DNA of 36,431 bases from Anabaena sp. 54. Lineage in GTDB: Bacteria; Cyanobacteriota; Cyanobacteriia; Cyanobacteriales; Nostocaceae. The DNA is taken from positions 1-36,431 of the forward strand of contig OMJF01000271.1 in the NCBI GenBank assembly GCA_900299285.1. The letters are read 5' to 3'. Shown piece by piece: positions 9,036 through 18,059 of this stretch. Both the position numbers and the translations under genes were made by a program. The notes beneath the pieces were generated by a model that saw nothing but the letters and a program-made list of their open reading frames with translations, was not told the origin of the DNA and ran no database searches. Positions within the stretch are counted from its first letter, which is position 1, and every line of letters begins with the position of its first letter.

Positions 9036-12000
9036 TCATTCAATGGGAACAAATTTACCATCTTTAACTTCAACAAGAATAGATTGCCCTTCGCGTTCTC
9101 TTTCTTCTGTAAACTTGAGTTGATAGCCTGATGTTTCATTCTTGTCCAGGTTGATACTTGGTAATTTTTCTAACAAATTAGTTCTTGTGGCATTGTTAGA
9201 TAGAGCTTTGATAAATGCTTGGGTAGCATCAAAGCTAGTTGCAGTACGCCAACTAATACCTCCGCCCCATTCTTGCTTAGACCTTTCGGCAAATGCTTTT
9301 GCTGGAGATGATTCTCTAAACCAGGGTATGGCAACAATTAAACCCTCTACATTCTTACCACCCTTGTCTAAGGTTTGGTTCCCATAAAGACTGCCTCCAC
9401 CTAACATTTTTAACTCTTTTACTCGTCCGCTTTGGGGATCATTTTTGAGTCTGGCATTTCTACGGGTAATTTCTCTAGCAATCTTGATAGCAGTATCAGT
9501 GCTTTGTGTATCTGGAAACAACATAGCTGCTTGTACAAATTTGTCTTTACTATAGACAGTGGTGGAAATTTCGCTCCTCGCATCAAAATTGGTATCAGTT
9601 AAATTAATTAGGGGTTTACGAACCACCTCACCGCCTAATTTTTCAAAGCGATTAGTAAATACTTCTCTGATACTATTGCTATAAGGGCTGTTAGGATTAG
9701 CAAAAATGACTGCTCGTTTTAATTGCAAATTATTGTAAGTGTATTCTGCTAGTTTGGTTCCCGTGACTTGATCAGAATAAACTGCTCTAAAAAAAACAGA
9801 ACTTTTGAGTAAAATACTAGCCGCCGTGGGAGAAATAATTGCTAAACCAGCTTTTTCATATTCTGGTAATGCTTCTTTTGTAGCATCACTAGAATGATGT
9901 CCAATTACACCTAATATGGAATTATCTTTAACTAATTGTTGTGCTACTTGTTGGGCTGATTTCGTGTTATCATCGTTAGCAATGACAATTTCCAGAAACC
10001 TATTATTTAAACCTTTATTGTCATTAAATTGCTCTTGAGCTTGTGCTACACCACGTAAGATTTCTTGAGCATAATCTGGGTCAGTACCTATGGGTACAAC
10101 GGCGGCCAGTGCAAAGGGAGAACCCTGTTGACGAGCGCGGGCATTATTATAGTAAATTACTAATTCTGGATCATTTCGATTTGCTTTTATGGCCTGTTGA
10201 AATAACTTAGCCGCTTCTTGATAATTACCATTTTTGAAAGCTGCAATACCTTGGTCACGAGAGGGATTATTAATATTAGGAAATAAGGTTCTTTCACCTC
10301 GACTGATTTTGCCATTATCTGCCACACAAAAAACACCTAACTGTTTGTTTTCACCTGCTGGACAGGTTTTAGAAAGCTGTTGATAAATACCAAAGCCGAA
10401 AATAGATACAACCGCAGTTAAAGCAACAAATGCAATACGTTCTTTCATAATTACTGTGAATCGTTTCGGTTTGACTGTAGTTTTATTTGCTATGATTTGT
10501 GGTTGTAGGTTGGAGTTTTCTACACCTTTTAACTGAGATTCAAAAGCTCTAATTTCTGCCAATTTATCCTGAGATGATTGTCTATGGGGATCAATTTGTA
10601 AAGCTCGTTCATACTGTTGTCTGGCGCGAGTAAAGTGCTTATTAATGGTCAGGTCATGTCCTGATTTTTCTAATGTTTCTATAAAACCGTCTTTGCTTTG
10701 TTCTGGAGCAATTTTGTAGGCTTGTGCATACAGTTCTAAAACTTTATCTAAATTGTTTGTTTGGGAATATTCTGTAGCTTTATCAAATACAAGCTGTAAG
10801 ACCATTTCCTGTTGATCATTAATAGAGTAAAATTTGTAAGCCCGACTGTAAAGTTTAAAAGCTTCGTCAAATTTTTCTACCTGTAAATATTCTTTGGCCA
10901 GAGAGGTTACAGTTTGAAAATTATTAGGATTAATTTCTAATGCTTCTTCATAAAGTTGTAATGCTATTTGCGGTTGATTTTGTGCTACAGAACAAAGATT
11001 CTTAACGTCTTGCTGATCAACTTCTGCTAATTTACTAATCTCATCTTTTAGCTGATGTTTCTGCAATAACCAACGCCGGACTAACTCAATTTTCACTCTT
11101 TTTAACTCATTTAAAAAACCATAGTCAACCATTTGTTTGACTACCTGAGTTAAGGAATCTGTGATTATGCCATAATGTTCTAGTAGTAGTCTGGGGTTAT
11201 AGGAAACTTGATCGTCTTGCTCTTCTCTATGTTGAGCTTCTGCTGCTGCTGAAAAAATAACTTGTGCTTGAGGATATAAACCATCCCAAAACCATGCTAA
11301 ACCACCTTCCCCTGTTTCAATTGCCTTATCTATGATAGATTTAACATCTTCTGCATTTATTGTCCTGATATCACGTTCCCGCGCTAACTTGAAAAGCTCA
11401 AAGCAAATTAATTGGGTGAAATAAGGATGACCTGCTGATAAATTAAATATCTCTATTATTGCATCTTGTTGATAATTAACAACTTGTCTAGGAGGTTGAG
11501 TAATAAGATTTTCAGCACTATCTTTGTCCAGAAAACTAATTTCTTTATAGGGTGATCCACGCAGTAAAGAAAGTAGATTTGGTAGTTCTTTGAGATGTCG
11601 TCCCACTACGGGAATAATAAATAATCGGTTTTGCCATTTTAACAACCATTGATTGATTAATCTGAAAAATTCTACATTACCTTCGTTATTTGCTTCACTT
11701 AAAACATCGAACTCATCTAACAATAAAACTAGCTTTTTTTCACCTAATATATTGTATATTTGAGTTAAAAAATCCTCATGGAAAATTGTAGTATCATCTT
11801 CTATATCTTCTGCTGTAGGAATAAGACTACTTTCTAATTCTATTTCTTCTCTAATTCTCTGTGCTAGATAGTGCAGAATTTCATTTATGGGATGTTTCCC
11901 GTTATCACCGACAAAAACCTGAACATCAAAATCAATAAAAACAAATTGATCCTGATTATCATTTATCTTTTGAGGAATTTGTTTGAGTACAGAAGATTTA

Positions 12001-12176
12001 CCAATCCTTCTTTGACCATATAAGAGAATTATTGGAGCATTTTGTTGTAAATTATCTTTAATCAAATCAAATAAACTTTGTCTACCGAAAAATCTGTCTG
12101 GTTCATCAATAACACGACCTACAATATAAGGATTTATCCTAAAGTTTGGATTATTCATAATATTTTTATTCCTCAC
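9036..12176 (-). CDS. AAA/STAND-like ATPase - winged helix - TPR array - TM - TPR - type 1 periplasmic ligand-binding domain fusion protein (paralog 2)
   Basis: NPYIVGRVIDEPDRFFGRQ; YGQRRIGKSS; LVLLLDEFDVL; TPR-like repeats (ALQLYEEALEINPNN, FTRARQQYERALQIDPH); TM RIAFVALTAVVSIFGFGIY; PBP segment highly similar to paralog 1. Confidence 0.9.
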   Translation of the reverse strand: MRNKNIMNNPNFRINPYIVGRVIDEPDRFFGRQSLFDLIKDNLQQNAPIILLYGQRRIGKSSVLKQIPQKINDNQDQFVFIDFDVQVFVGDNGKHPINEILHYLAQRIREEIELESSLIPTAEDIEDDTTIFHEDFLTQIYNILGEKKLVLLLDEFDVLSEANNEGNVEFFRLINQWLLKWQNRLFIIPVVGRHLKELPNLLSLLRGSPYKEISFLDKDSAENLITQPPRQVVNYQQDAIIEIFNLSAGHPYFTQLICFELFKLARERDIRTINAEDVKSIIDKAIETGEGGLAWFWDGLYPQAQVIFSAAAEAQHREEQDDQVSYNPRLLLEHYGIITDSLTQVVKQMVDYGFLNELKRVKIELVRRWLLQKHQLKDEISKLAEVDQQDVKNLCSVAQNQPQIALQLYEEALEINPNNFQTVTSLAKEYLQVEKFDEAFKLYSRAYKFYSINDQQEMVLQLVFDKATEYSQTNNLDKVLELYAQAYKIAPEQSKDGFIETLEKSGHDLTINKHFTRARQQYERALQIDPHRQSSQDKLAEIRAFESQLKGVENSNLQPQIIANKTTVKPKRFTVIMKERIAFVALTAVVSIFGFGIYQQLSKTCPAGENKQLGVFCVADNGKISRGERTLFPNINNPSRDQGIAAFKNGNYQEAAKLFQQAIKANRNDPELVIYYNNARARQQGSPFALAAVVPIGTDPDYAQEILRGVAQAQEQFNDNKGLNNRFLEIVIANDDNTKSAQQVAQQLVKDNSILGVIGHHSSDATKEALPEYEKAGLAIISPTAASILLKSSVFFRAVYSDQVTGTKLAEYTYNNLQLKRAVIFANPNSPYSNSIREVFTNRFEKLGGEVVRKPLINLTDTNFDARSEISTTVYSKDKFVQAAMLFPDTQSTDTAIKIAREITRRNARLKNDPQSGRVKELKMLGGGSLYGNQTLDKGGKNVEGLIVAIPWFRESSPAKAFAERSKQEWGGGISWRTATSFDATQAFIKALSNNATRTNLLEKLPSINLDKNETSGYQLKFTEEREREGQSILVEVKDGKFVPIE

Positions 12177-12276
12177 TGGTTATACACTTGGTTTTAAATA
12201 AAAATGGGATATTAATATTATCTATTTTCTGGAGAATTTACGCAATATATTACTAAAAATTTTTGTTTATTTTTGT

Positions 12277-12304
12277 GTAGGGATAATTCATGAATTACCC
12301 CTAC
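12277..12304. repeat. 28-bp near-perfect palindrome GTAGGGATAATTCATGAATTACCCCTAC
   Basis: 14-bp arms with one mismatch; the core recurs at 36071-36092. Confidence 0.85.
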
Positions 12305-12376
12305 TCTGTATTTGACAGCAGTAGGGTGTATTAGCCTCAGTGTAACGCACCTAAGATTTTGAGATTTGGGTAAGTC

Positions 12377-13681
12377 CTATCCAAATAATATGTCACGACC
12401 AAATTTAAGGAGGGATACAACCGTCTCTTGATGCTTATCTGACCAAGTAATTGCTTTTTTCATCTCCTCAATTTGTCCATGACTCATCAGATTGAGAAAT
12501 ACTTTCTCGCGTTTTGTGATTTCACTAGGTTTTGTATTCCAAATCTCCTGAATTACCCACTTTTTCATAATTGAAGAAGTGAATAAATATATCTTTTCCT
12601 GTTCTTTTGGGAACTTTGGTTTTGGCCTGATTTCCGAAACAATTACCCCCTGTTCTTCTAATTCAGTTAAACTGCGTTCATTTTGATTCAAGATGCGACC
12701 AATACCTTTTAAATCAAAGTCTTTCTGGTCTAAATGACCTTCTATATCTAACAAAACAATCAGCATTAACAAAGTTTTTTGTTGGTCATTACATCTTTTC
12801 CAAATTATTTCAAAAATCTGTTTAGTATCCTTTTCAAAATCACTATTAAATTTATTGATATCAACTTCTTCTTCTTGCTGTTGTGCTATGTTTAGTAAAA
12901 AACCTGCAATTTGTATTAAAGTCGGGTGATTACCAGTAATATTTCTAATTCCATTTCTTAATTCTGGTGTAAATACTGATAATAATTGCTCTGTTTCCTG
13001 GTAATCAAATTTTTTCAAAGATTGATACATATAGTGATTATACCAGGGAGAAGCATTTGGCCGCAGTGGTGGACCAATTTCATTGAGGCGCTGAAGTGAG
13101 GTGACAATCATGGTAAGTTTCCTGTTAGCACCATGAACGGCTAAACCACGACATTGAGCTAAAAATGTTTCTCTGTCAGATTCCGTATATTGGCCATTGG
13201 TTTCTAAGGCCGCGTCAAAGTCATCTACTAACAAAACCAGGAATTTATTTTTTTTACCTAACCTTGTTATAGCTTGACGTAGAGTATCATTTGTAATATT
13301 ATTCCCTTTTAATTTTCTAATTTCTGCTTGTAGTTCTGGCTCATTTTCTAATTTATCATCCATAATCGTCAAAATTTCTGCCCAGAACTTTGCAGGAGTA
13401 AAGGGGTGTAAACTCTGACAATTGAATAATACAATTACAGCGGGAGATGAATCTAGTCTATATTCTACCCAGGTTTGGGGACAGGCAATTTTGTATAAGT
13501 AGGAAGTTTTCCCCATTCCTGGACCACCCCAAATAGCTAAATGACTGCGAGCATGAATTGTGTCAAAGGCGGCTGTGATTTCAGATTTGCGACCGATAAA
13601 ATATTCTGGAGGAACTGGTATATGGGAGAAGAAGGGATTAGCCATAGTTCTGGAGATCCTAATTCTGACGTTATTAGCCAT
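12377..13681 (-). CDS. Stand-alone AAA/STAND-like ATPase (AAA_16-type)
   Basis: NPFFSHIPVPPEYFIGRKSEI; Walker A GGPGMGKTS; Walker B FLVLLVDDFDAAL; ATG at 13645 (MANPFFSH) is an alternative start. Confidence 0.85.
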   Translation of the reverse strand: MANNVRIRISRTMANPFFSHIPVPPEYFIGRKSEITAAFDTIHARSHLAIWGGPGMGKTSYLYKIACPQTWVEYRLDSSPAVIVLFNCQSLHPFTPAKFWAEILTIMDDKLENEPELQAEIRKLKGNNITNDTLRQAITRLGKKNKFLVLLVDDFDAALETNGQYTESDRETFLAQCRGLAVHGANRKLTMIVTSLQRLNEIGPPLRPNASPWYNHYMYQSLKKFDYQETEQLLSVFTPELRNGIRNITGNHPTLIQIAGFLLNIAQQQEEEVDINKFNSDFEKDTKQIFEIIWKRCNDQQKTLLMLIVLLDIEGHLDQKDFDLKGIGRILNQNERSLTELEEQGVIVSEIRPKPKFPKEQEKIYLFTSSIMKKWVIQEIWNTKPSEITKREKVFLNLMSHGQIEEMKKAITWSDKHQETVVSLLKFGRDILFG

Positions 13682-13786
13682 TATAGTCTATAATAGGAAG
13701 AATATAGGCTATATGCTGATGTTCCTGATTTATTAAAAAGTGCGGGGATCTGAGTGGATGTTAAATAGTTATCTAAGTATGATTTT

Positions 13787-14050
13787 ATGCAATTAATACT
13801 CTACAGCAAGCCTGGTTGTCACATTTGTGAAGAATTACAGGAAAAATTAGCCCAAATCAAAACTCTGAATTTTGAGCTAGAAATTCGGGATATTACCACG
13901 GATGAAAATTGGTTTACAATGTTTGAGTATGAAATACCTGTACTGTATTTTGTCAACCATGAGGGTAAGGAACAAGCTATACCGCGTCCCTCACCTCGTC
14001 TCAGTGTCGAAGGACTGGAAAAATTCTTAGGTAAGTATGTAAAAACTTGA
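13787..14050 (+). CDS. Glutaredoxin/thioredoxin-like family protein (DUF836-like)
   Basis: LILYSKPGCHICEELQEKL CxxC motif, cis-Pro EIPVLYF. Confidence 0.88.
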   Translation: MQLILYSKPGCHICEELQEKLAQIKTLNFELEIRDITTDENWFTMFEYEIPVLYFVNHEGKEQAIPRPSPRLSVEGLEKFLGKYVKT

Positions 14051-14118
14051 ATTTGAGTATATTTACATTTTGTACCAGTCCCGAAAAATGCCTCCGAATT
14101 AATGCGTAAATATTTGGT

Positions 14119-14233
14119 AGTGAGGACTTTAGTTCTCTTAGAGAGAAACTATTTAAACAAAATCAGGGCTAAAGCCCTGACTACAGATCATAAATTATAG
14201 GTTTTTGTGACACTTATGTAAGTCCTAAATCCA
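14119..14233. repeat. Interspersed repeat copy A (core TTTAAACAAAATCAGGGCTAAAGCCCTGACTACAGATCATAAATTATAGGTTTTTGTGACA)
   Basis: A diverged direct copy is present at 14245-14259 plus 14400-14505. Confidence 0.85.
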
Positions 14234-14255
14234 GCTTGTGATTGTAGTCAGGACT

Positions 14256-14397
14256 TTAGAGGATGTTTGAAAAGTCTAAGGGCGATTAGAAATCACATCT
14301 ACACAGACAAAACCTGCCTACGCAGGTTTCAAATCCTTAATTTTTCGTTATTCGATCTACGTTGACTTTGGTTGTGTAGTAGCGATTTATAATCGCC
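14256..14397. mobile_element. MITE-like element, right terminal repeat missing, inserted in repeat copy B
   Basis: Left end TTAGAGGATGTTTGAAAAGTCTAA, inner inverted repeat GGCGATTAGAAATCACATCTACAC (14281-14304) / GTGTAGTAGCGATTTATAATCGCC (14374-14397); same family as 21051-21222. Confidence 0.7.
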
Positions 14398-14399
14398 TT

Positions 14400-14505
14400 C
14401 TTAGTTCTCTCTTGTGGACAATATTTAAACAAAATCAGGGCTAAAGCCTTGATTACAGATCATAGATTATGGGTTTTTGTGACAATTGTGTAAATCCTAA
14501 GTCAA
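14400..14505. repeat. Interspersed repeat copy B (3' portion)
   Basis: TTAGTTCTCTC...ATTTAAACAAAATCAGGGCTAAAGCCTTGATTACAGATCATAGATTATGGGTTTTTGTGACA matches copy A. Confidence 0.85.
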
Positions 14506-14592
14506 GTTTGCTGAAAAATTTGTAAAGTTTTATTTAGAGAGCTAATTCTGTTAAGATTCTTTTCATAAACATTAAAATATATAACCAACCCC

Positions 14593-15594
14593 ATGACATT
14601 ATTAATAGTCGGTGCAACTGGCACATTGGGAAGACAAGTAGCCCGTCGCGCAATTGATGAAGGATACAAGGTCCGCTGTTTAGTTCGCAGTCCTAAAAAA
14701 GCAGGTTTTCTCAAGGAGTGGGGCGCTGAACTGGTACGCGGGAATTTATGTAATGCTCAAACCTTAACAGAAGCCTTGACTGGTGTAACCGCAGTTATTG
14801 ATGCCGCCACATCTCGTGCCACAGATTCTCTGAATATTAAGGAGGTAGACTGGAATGGGAAAGTGGCGTTAATTCAAGCTGCTAAAGCTGCGGGGGTGGA
14901 AAGGTTTATCTTTTTTTCGATTTTAGATGCTGATCAATACCCCAATGTTCCACTGATGGAAATTAAGCGCTGTACAGAGGTATTTTTAGCAGAATCCGGA
15001 TTAAACTATACAATTTTACGTTTAGCTGGTTTTATGCAAGGGTTAATTGGTCAATATGGTATACCTATTTTAGAAAAACAACCTGTATGGGTAACAGGTA
15101 AGTCTTCACCAATCGCCTACATGGATACTCAGGATATTGCTAAATTTGCTATTCGTGCTTTGAGTGTGCCAGAAACAGAAAAGCAGTCTTTCCCTGTGGT
15201 GGGAACTCGCGCTTGGGGTGCTGAGGAAATTATTAATCTTTGTGAAAAGTTATCTGATAGAGACGCAAAAGTTACACGAATGCCCTTGGCTTTACTAAGG
15301 ACTGTGCAAAATTTCCTCCGCTTTTTTCAATGGGGATGGAATGTTGCGGATAGATTGGCTTTTACAGAGGTTTTAGCCAGTGGTAAAGCTTTAAATGCAG
15401 CAGATATGGACGCAGTATATACTGTATTTGGGCTGGATAAAGAACAAACGACAACCTTGGAAGTTTACTTACAAGAATACTTCAGTCGGATTATAAAGAA
15501 GCTGAAAGAGTTAGATTACGAAAAAGCTAAAGTTAAAAAGCTCAAAAGTAAAAAGACTCCTTTTAAACAATCTTCTAAAGCCAATAGTCAATAA
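14593..15594 (+). CDS. ycf39: NmrA-like SDR family NAD(P)-binding protein, Ycf39 homolog
   Basis: N-terminal MTLLIVGATGTLGRQVARRAIDEGYKVRCLVRSPKKAGFLKEWGAELVRGNL and overall length typical of Ycf39. Confidence 0.85.
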   Translation: MTLLIVGATGTLGRQVARRAIDEGYKVRCLVRSPKKAGFLKEWGAELVRGNLCNAQTLTEALTGVTAVIDAATSRATDSLNIKEVDWNGKVALIQAAKAAGVERFIFFSILDADQYPNVPLMEIKRCTEVFLAESGLNYTILRLAGFMQGLIGQYGIPILEKQPVWVTGKSSPIAYMDTQDIAKFAIRALSVPETEKQSFPVVGTRAWGAEEIINLCEKLSDRDAKVTRMPLALLRTVQNFLRFFQWGWNVADRLAFTEVLASGKALNAADMDAVYTVFGLDKEQTTTLEVYLQEYFSRIIKKLKELDYEKAKVKKLKSKKTPFKQSSKANSQ

Positions 15595-15749
15595 GTTGGA
15601 TTTTGGAGTTCTTGCTGAGGCGGTAATTCCTGAGTTCTATCGCTAATGAAAAGACTTTTTGAACAAATGTGAGGCTAATGGTTATATTGGTCAAAAATGT
15701 GTAACCATTAGATACAACAAAATCATCCCTTAAACTTGGATATTTAAGT

Positions 15750-16667
15750 GTGCCGAAAGCAGGCATTATCTACAACGACATTAAACCGATAGCGAGTAGT
15801 GTCGCTATCCAACTAAAAGACAAGCTCACTGCTGCTGGTTGGGATGTTCACATCACTGCGAGTATCGGTGGTATATTGGGTTATTCCCAGCCGGATAGCC
15901 CTGTCTTTCACACCCCTATCGAAGGTCTTACGCCCCCTGGCTTTGACTCAGATATGAAATTTGCAGTGGTGCTGGGGGGAGATGGTACGGTGTTAGCAGC
16001 ATCTCGCTTAGTCGCCCCCTCTGGTATCCCCATGCTGACGGTCAATACGGGTCACATGGGATTTTTGACGGAAACTTATCTCAACCAGTTACCCGAAGCC
16101 ATAGAACAGGTAATGGCTGATGAATATGAAGTAGAAGATAGGGTCATGCTCACGGTTAAAGTGATCCGGGGAGATATGGTGACATGGGAAGCTCTCTGCT
16201 TAAATGAAATGGTGTTACATCGAGAACCTTTAACTTGTATGTGCCATTTTGAAATAGCAGTGGGGCGACATTCTCCAGTGGATATTGCGGCAGATGGTAT
16301 TATTGTTTCTACTCCCACGGGTTCTACAGCTTATTCGTTAAGCGCGGGTGGTCCGGTAATTACTCCTGGTGTCCCCGTTTTACAGTTAGTACCTATTTGT
16401 CCCCATTCCTTGGCTTCTAGGGCTTTGGTATTTCCCAATAGTGAACCGGTTAATATCTATCCTGTGAACATTCCCCGGCTGGTGATGGTGGTAGATGGTA
16501 ATGGTGGATGTTATGTTTTAGCAGAAGATCGGGTATATTTAGAGCGATCGCCCTATAGCGCCAGATTTATCCGTCTACAGCCACCTGAGTTTTTCCGCGT
16601 TCTCCGGGAAAAACTGGGTTGGGGTTTACCACATATTGCTAAACCTTCTTCTGTAGAATTGCCTTAA
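15750..16667 (+). CDS. nadK: NAD(+) kinase
   Basis: [45 protein letters not shown] start. Confidence 0.93.
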   Translation: MPKAGIIYNDIKPIASSVAIQLKDKLTAAGWDVHITASIGGILGYSQPDSPVFHTPIEGLTPPGFDSDMKFAVVLGGDGTVLAASRLVAPSGIPMLTVNTGHMGFLTETYLNQLPEAIEQVMADEYEVEDRVMLTVKVIRGDMVTWEALCLNEMVLHREPLTCMCHFEIAVGRHSPVDIAADGIIVSTPTGSTAYSLSAGGPVITPGVPVLQLVPICPHSLASRALVFPNSEPVNIYPVNIPRLVMVVDGNGGCYVLAEDRVYLERSPYSARFIRLQPPEFFRVLREKLGWGLPHIAKPSSVELP

Positions 16668-16680
16668 TTATGAGTAGTTA

Positions 16681-16704
16681 GTAGTTAGTGGTTGGTTGTT
16701 ATTT
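16681..16704. repeat. Degenerate heptanucleotide repeat (GTAGTTA/GTGGTTG/GTTGTTA units)
   Basis: ...GTAGTTAGTAGTTAGTGGTTGGTTGTTA, directly downstream of nadK. Confidence 0.6.
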
Positions 16705-17165
16705 CCAATCTATTAGTCATTACTGTGGTGGGTTTGTCGTAGTTAATAAGATTGAAGGACGCAAATATTTTGGAGAGGAGGTAAAAGCACGCTGAATGGT
16801 GAATTAAAACTACCTAGAGAGTTACGTCGAGAATTACGTGAATGAGAAAAAGTTAAAAGTTATTAAGCTGTTATGTCATGAATTTTTAACATATCAAGCG
16901 ATCGCTTTTCGTATTCACATATCACAAAGGGTTGCACAGAATTATATCCAATAACTGAAAATGAAGTTGGGTATTGATGAAATTAAGCAAAAAGACATAA
17001 ATTTTCACGTGATCTTAGGTCTTTATATATGACAGCACTTCACTAAAAATTATTACTGTTTTAATTGCGTTGGGAAACTTTCTCTAGAGATGTCACCAGA
17101 AAATTGGTAACTTGAGTTAGTATTATGTGAAATGTCAGTAGCACAGTAACAGATTATAACTCATA

Positions 17166-17900
17166 TTGATAACAAATTACCGGCAAATGATAGCTATTCA
17201 CAATCCCTCGGTTTTTGTTTTGGTGATTGAACCAGATGAAACTCTAGCTAATCAATTAGCTTTTGATTTGCAAGAAGCTGGTTATGATGCAATTGTAGCT
17301 CATGATGCAGTCCATGGATTACAATACTGTGACGATACTTGTGGTGTTCAAAACCGTAATCAACCTGCTTTAATTGTTATAGACCGGATGCTGATTGGAG
17401 AATCTGGATTATCTTTATGTAAAAATATCAGAAATATGGGTAATCGTTCTCCTGTCTTGATTTTAATGGCCAGAGATACAATAGATGATCGGATAGCTTG
17501 TTTAGACGCTGGTGCTAATGATTATATTCTCAAACCTTACCGTTCGGAAGATTTTCTCAAGCTGATTCATCTCTATCTCAAACCGGATCTTGATACCACA
17601 GAGCAATTACGCTTTGGAGATTTAGTTTTGGATATAGGAACGCGTCGCGCTATTTACAATAGCAAAGCTATTGACTTAACCATGAAGGAATTTGAACTAT
17701 TAAAGTTCTTAATGGAACATCCCCGCGAAGTATTAACCCGGGAGCAAATTTTAGAGAATGTTTGGGGTTACGACTTTATGGGTGAATCTAATGTAATTGA
17801 GGTCTATGTTCGTTATCTTCGCCTCAAAATTGAAGAAGATGGTCAAAAACGCCTGATTCAAACCGTACGCGGTGTAGGTTACGTACTCAGAGAATCCTAA
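17166..17900 (+). CDS. nblR: OmpR-family response regulator, NblR-like
   Basis: Receiver domain (LVIEPDE, IVIDRML, YILKPYRSEDFL) plus Trans_Reg_C (LTMKEFELLKFLMEHPREVLTREQILENVWGYDFMGESNVIEVYVRYLRLKIE); NblR assignment from recall of the family. Confidence 0.75.
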   Translation: MITNYRQMIAIHNPSVFVLVIEPDETLANQLAFDLQEAGYDAIVAHDAVHGLQYCDDTCGVQNRNQPALIVIDRMLIGESGLSLCKNIRNMGNRSPVLILMARDTIDDRIACLDAGANDYILKPYRSEDFLKLIHLYLKPDLDTTEQLRFGDLVLDIGTRRAIYNSKAIDLTMKEFELLKFLMEHPREVLTREQILENVWGYDFMGESNVIEVYVRYLRLKIEEDGQKRLIQTVRGVGYVLRES

Positions 17901-18059
17901 AATCCATAAACTGAAGAACATTTACAAATAAAATCTAAATTTGTGGACAATTTGGCAGAAATTAGGTAAAATATTTAAAATCTAAATCCCAGTAAATAAA
18001 CTAATTGTCAACTGTCAATCATTAATTACTAATCACCCGTTCCCTCTTCTCTAGCAATT

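Noticed and set aside
6288-12176. Conventional ABC transporter substrate-binding proteins
   Set aside because: Automated annotation might call them so from the C-terminal domain, but there is no permease partner here and the N-terminal half is an intracellular AAA/STAND-like ATPase, not an ABC ATPase (no LSGGQ signature).
16790-16850. Possible relic peptide LNGELKLPRELRRELRE after an AGGAGG-like motif
   Set aside because: No start codon at suitable spacing and no identifiable family; too weak to call.
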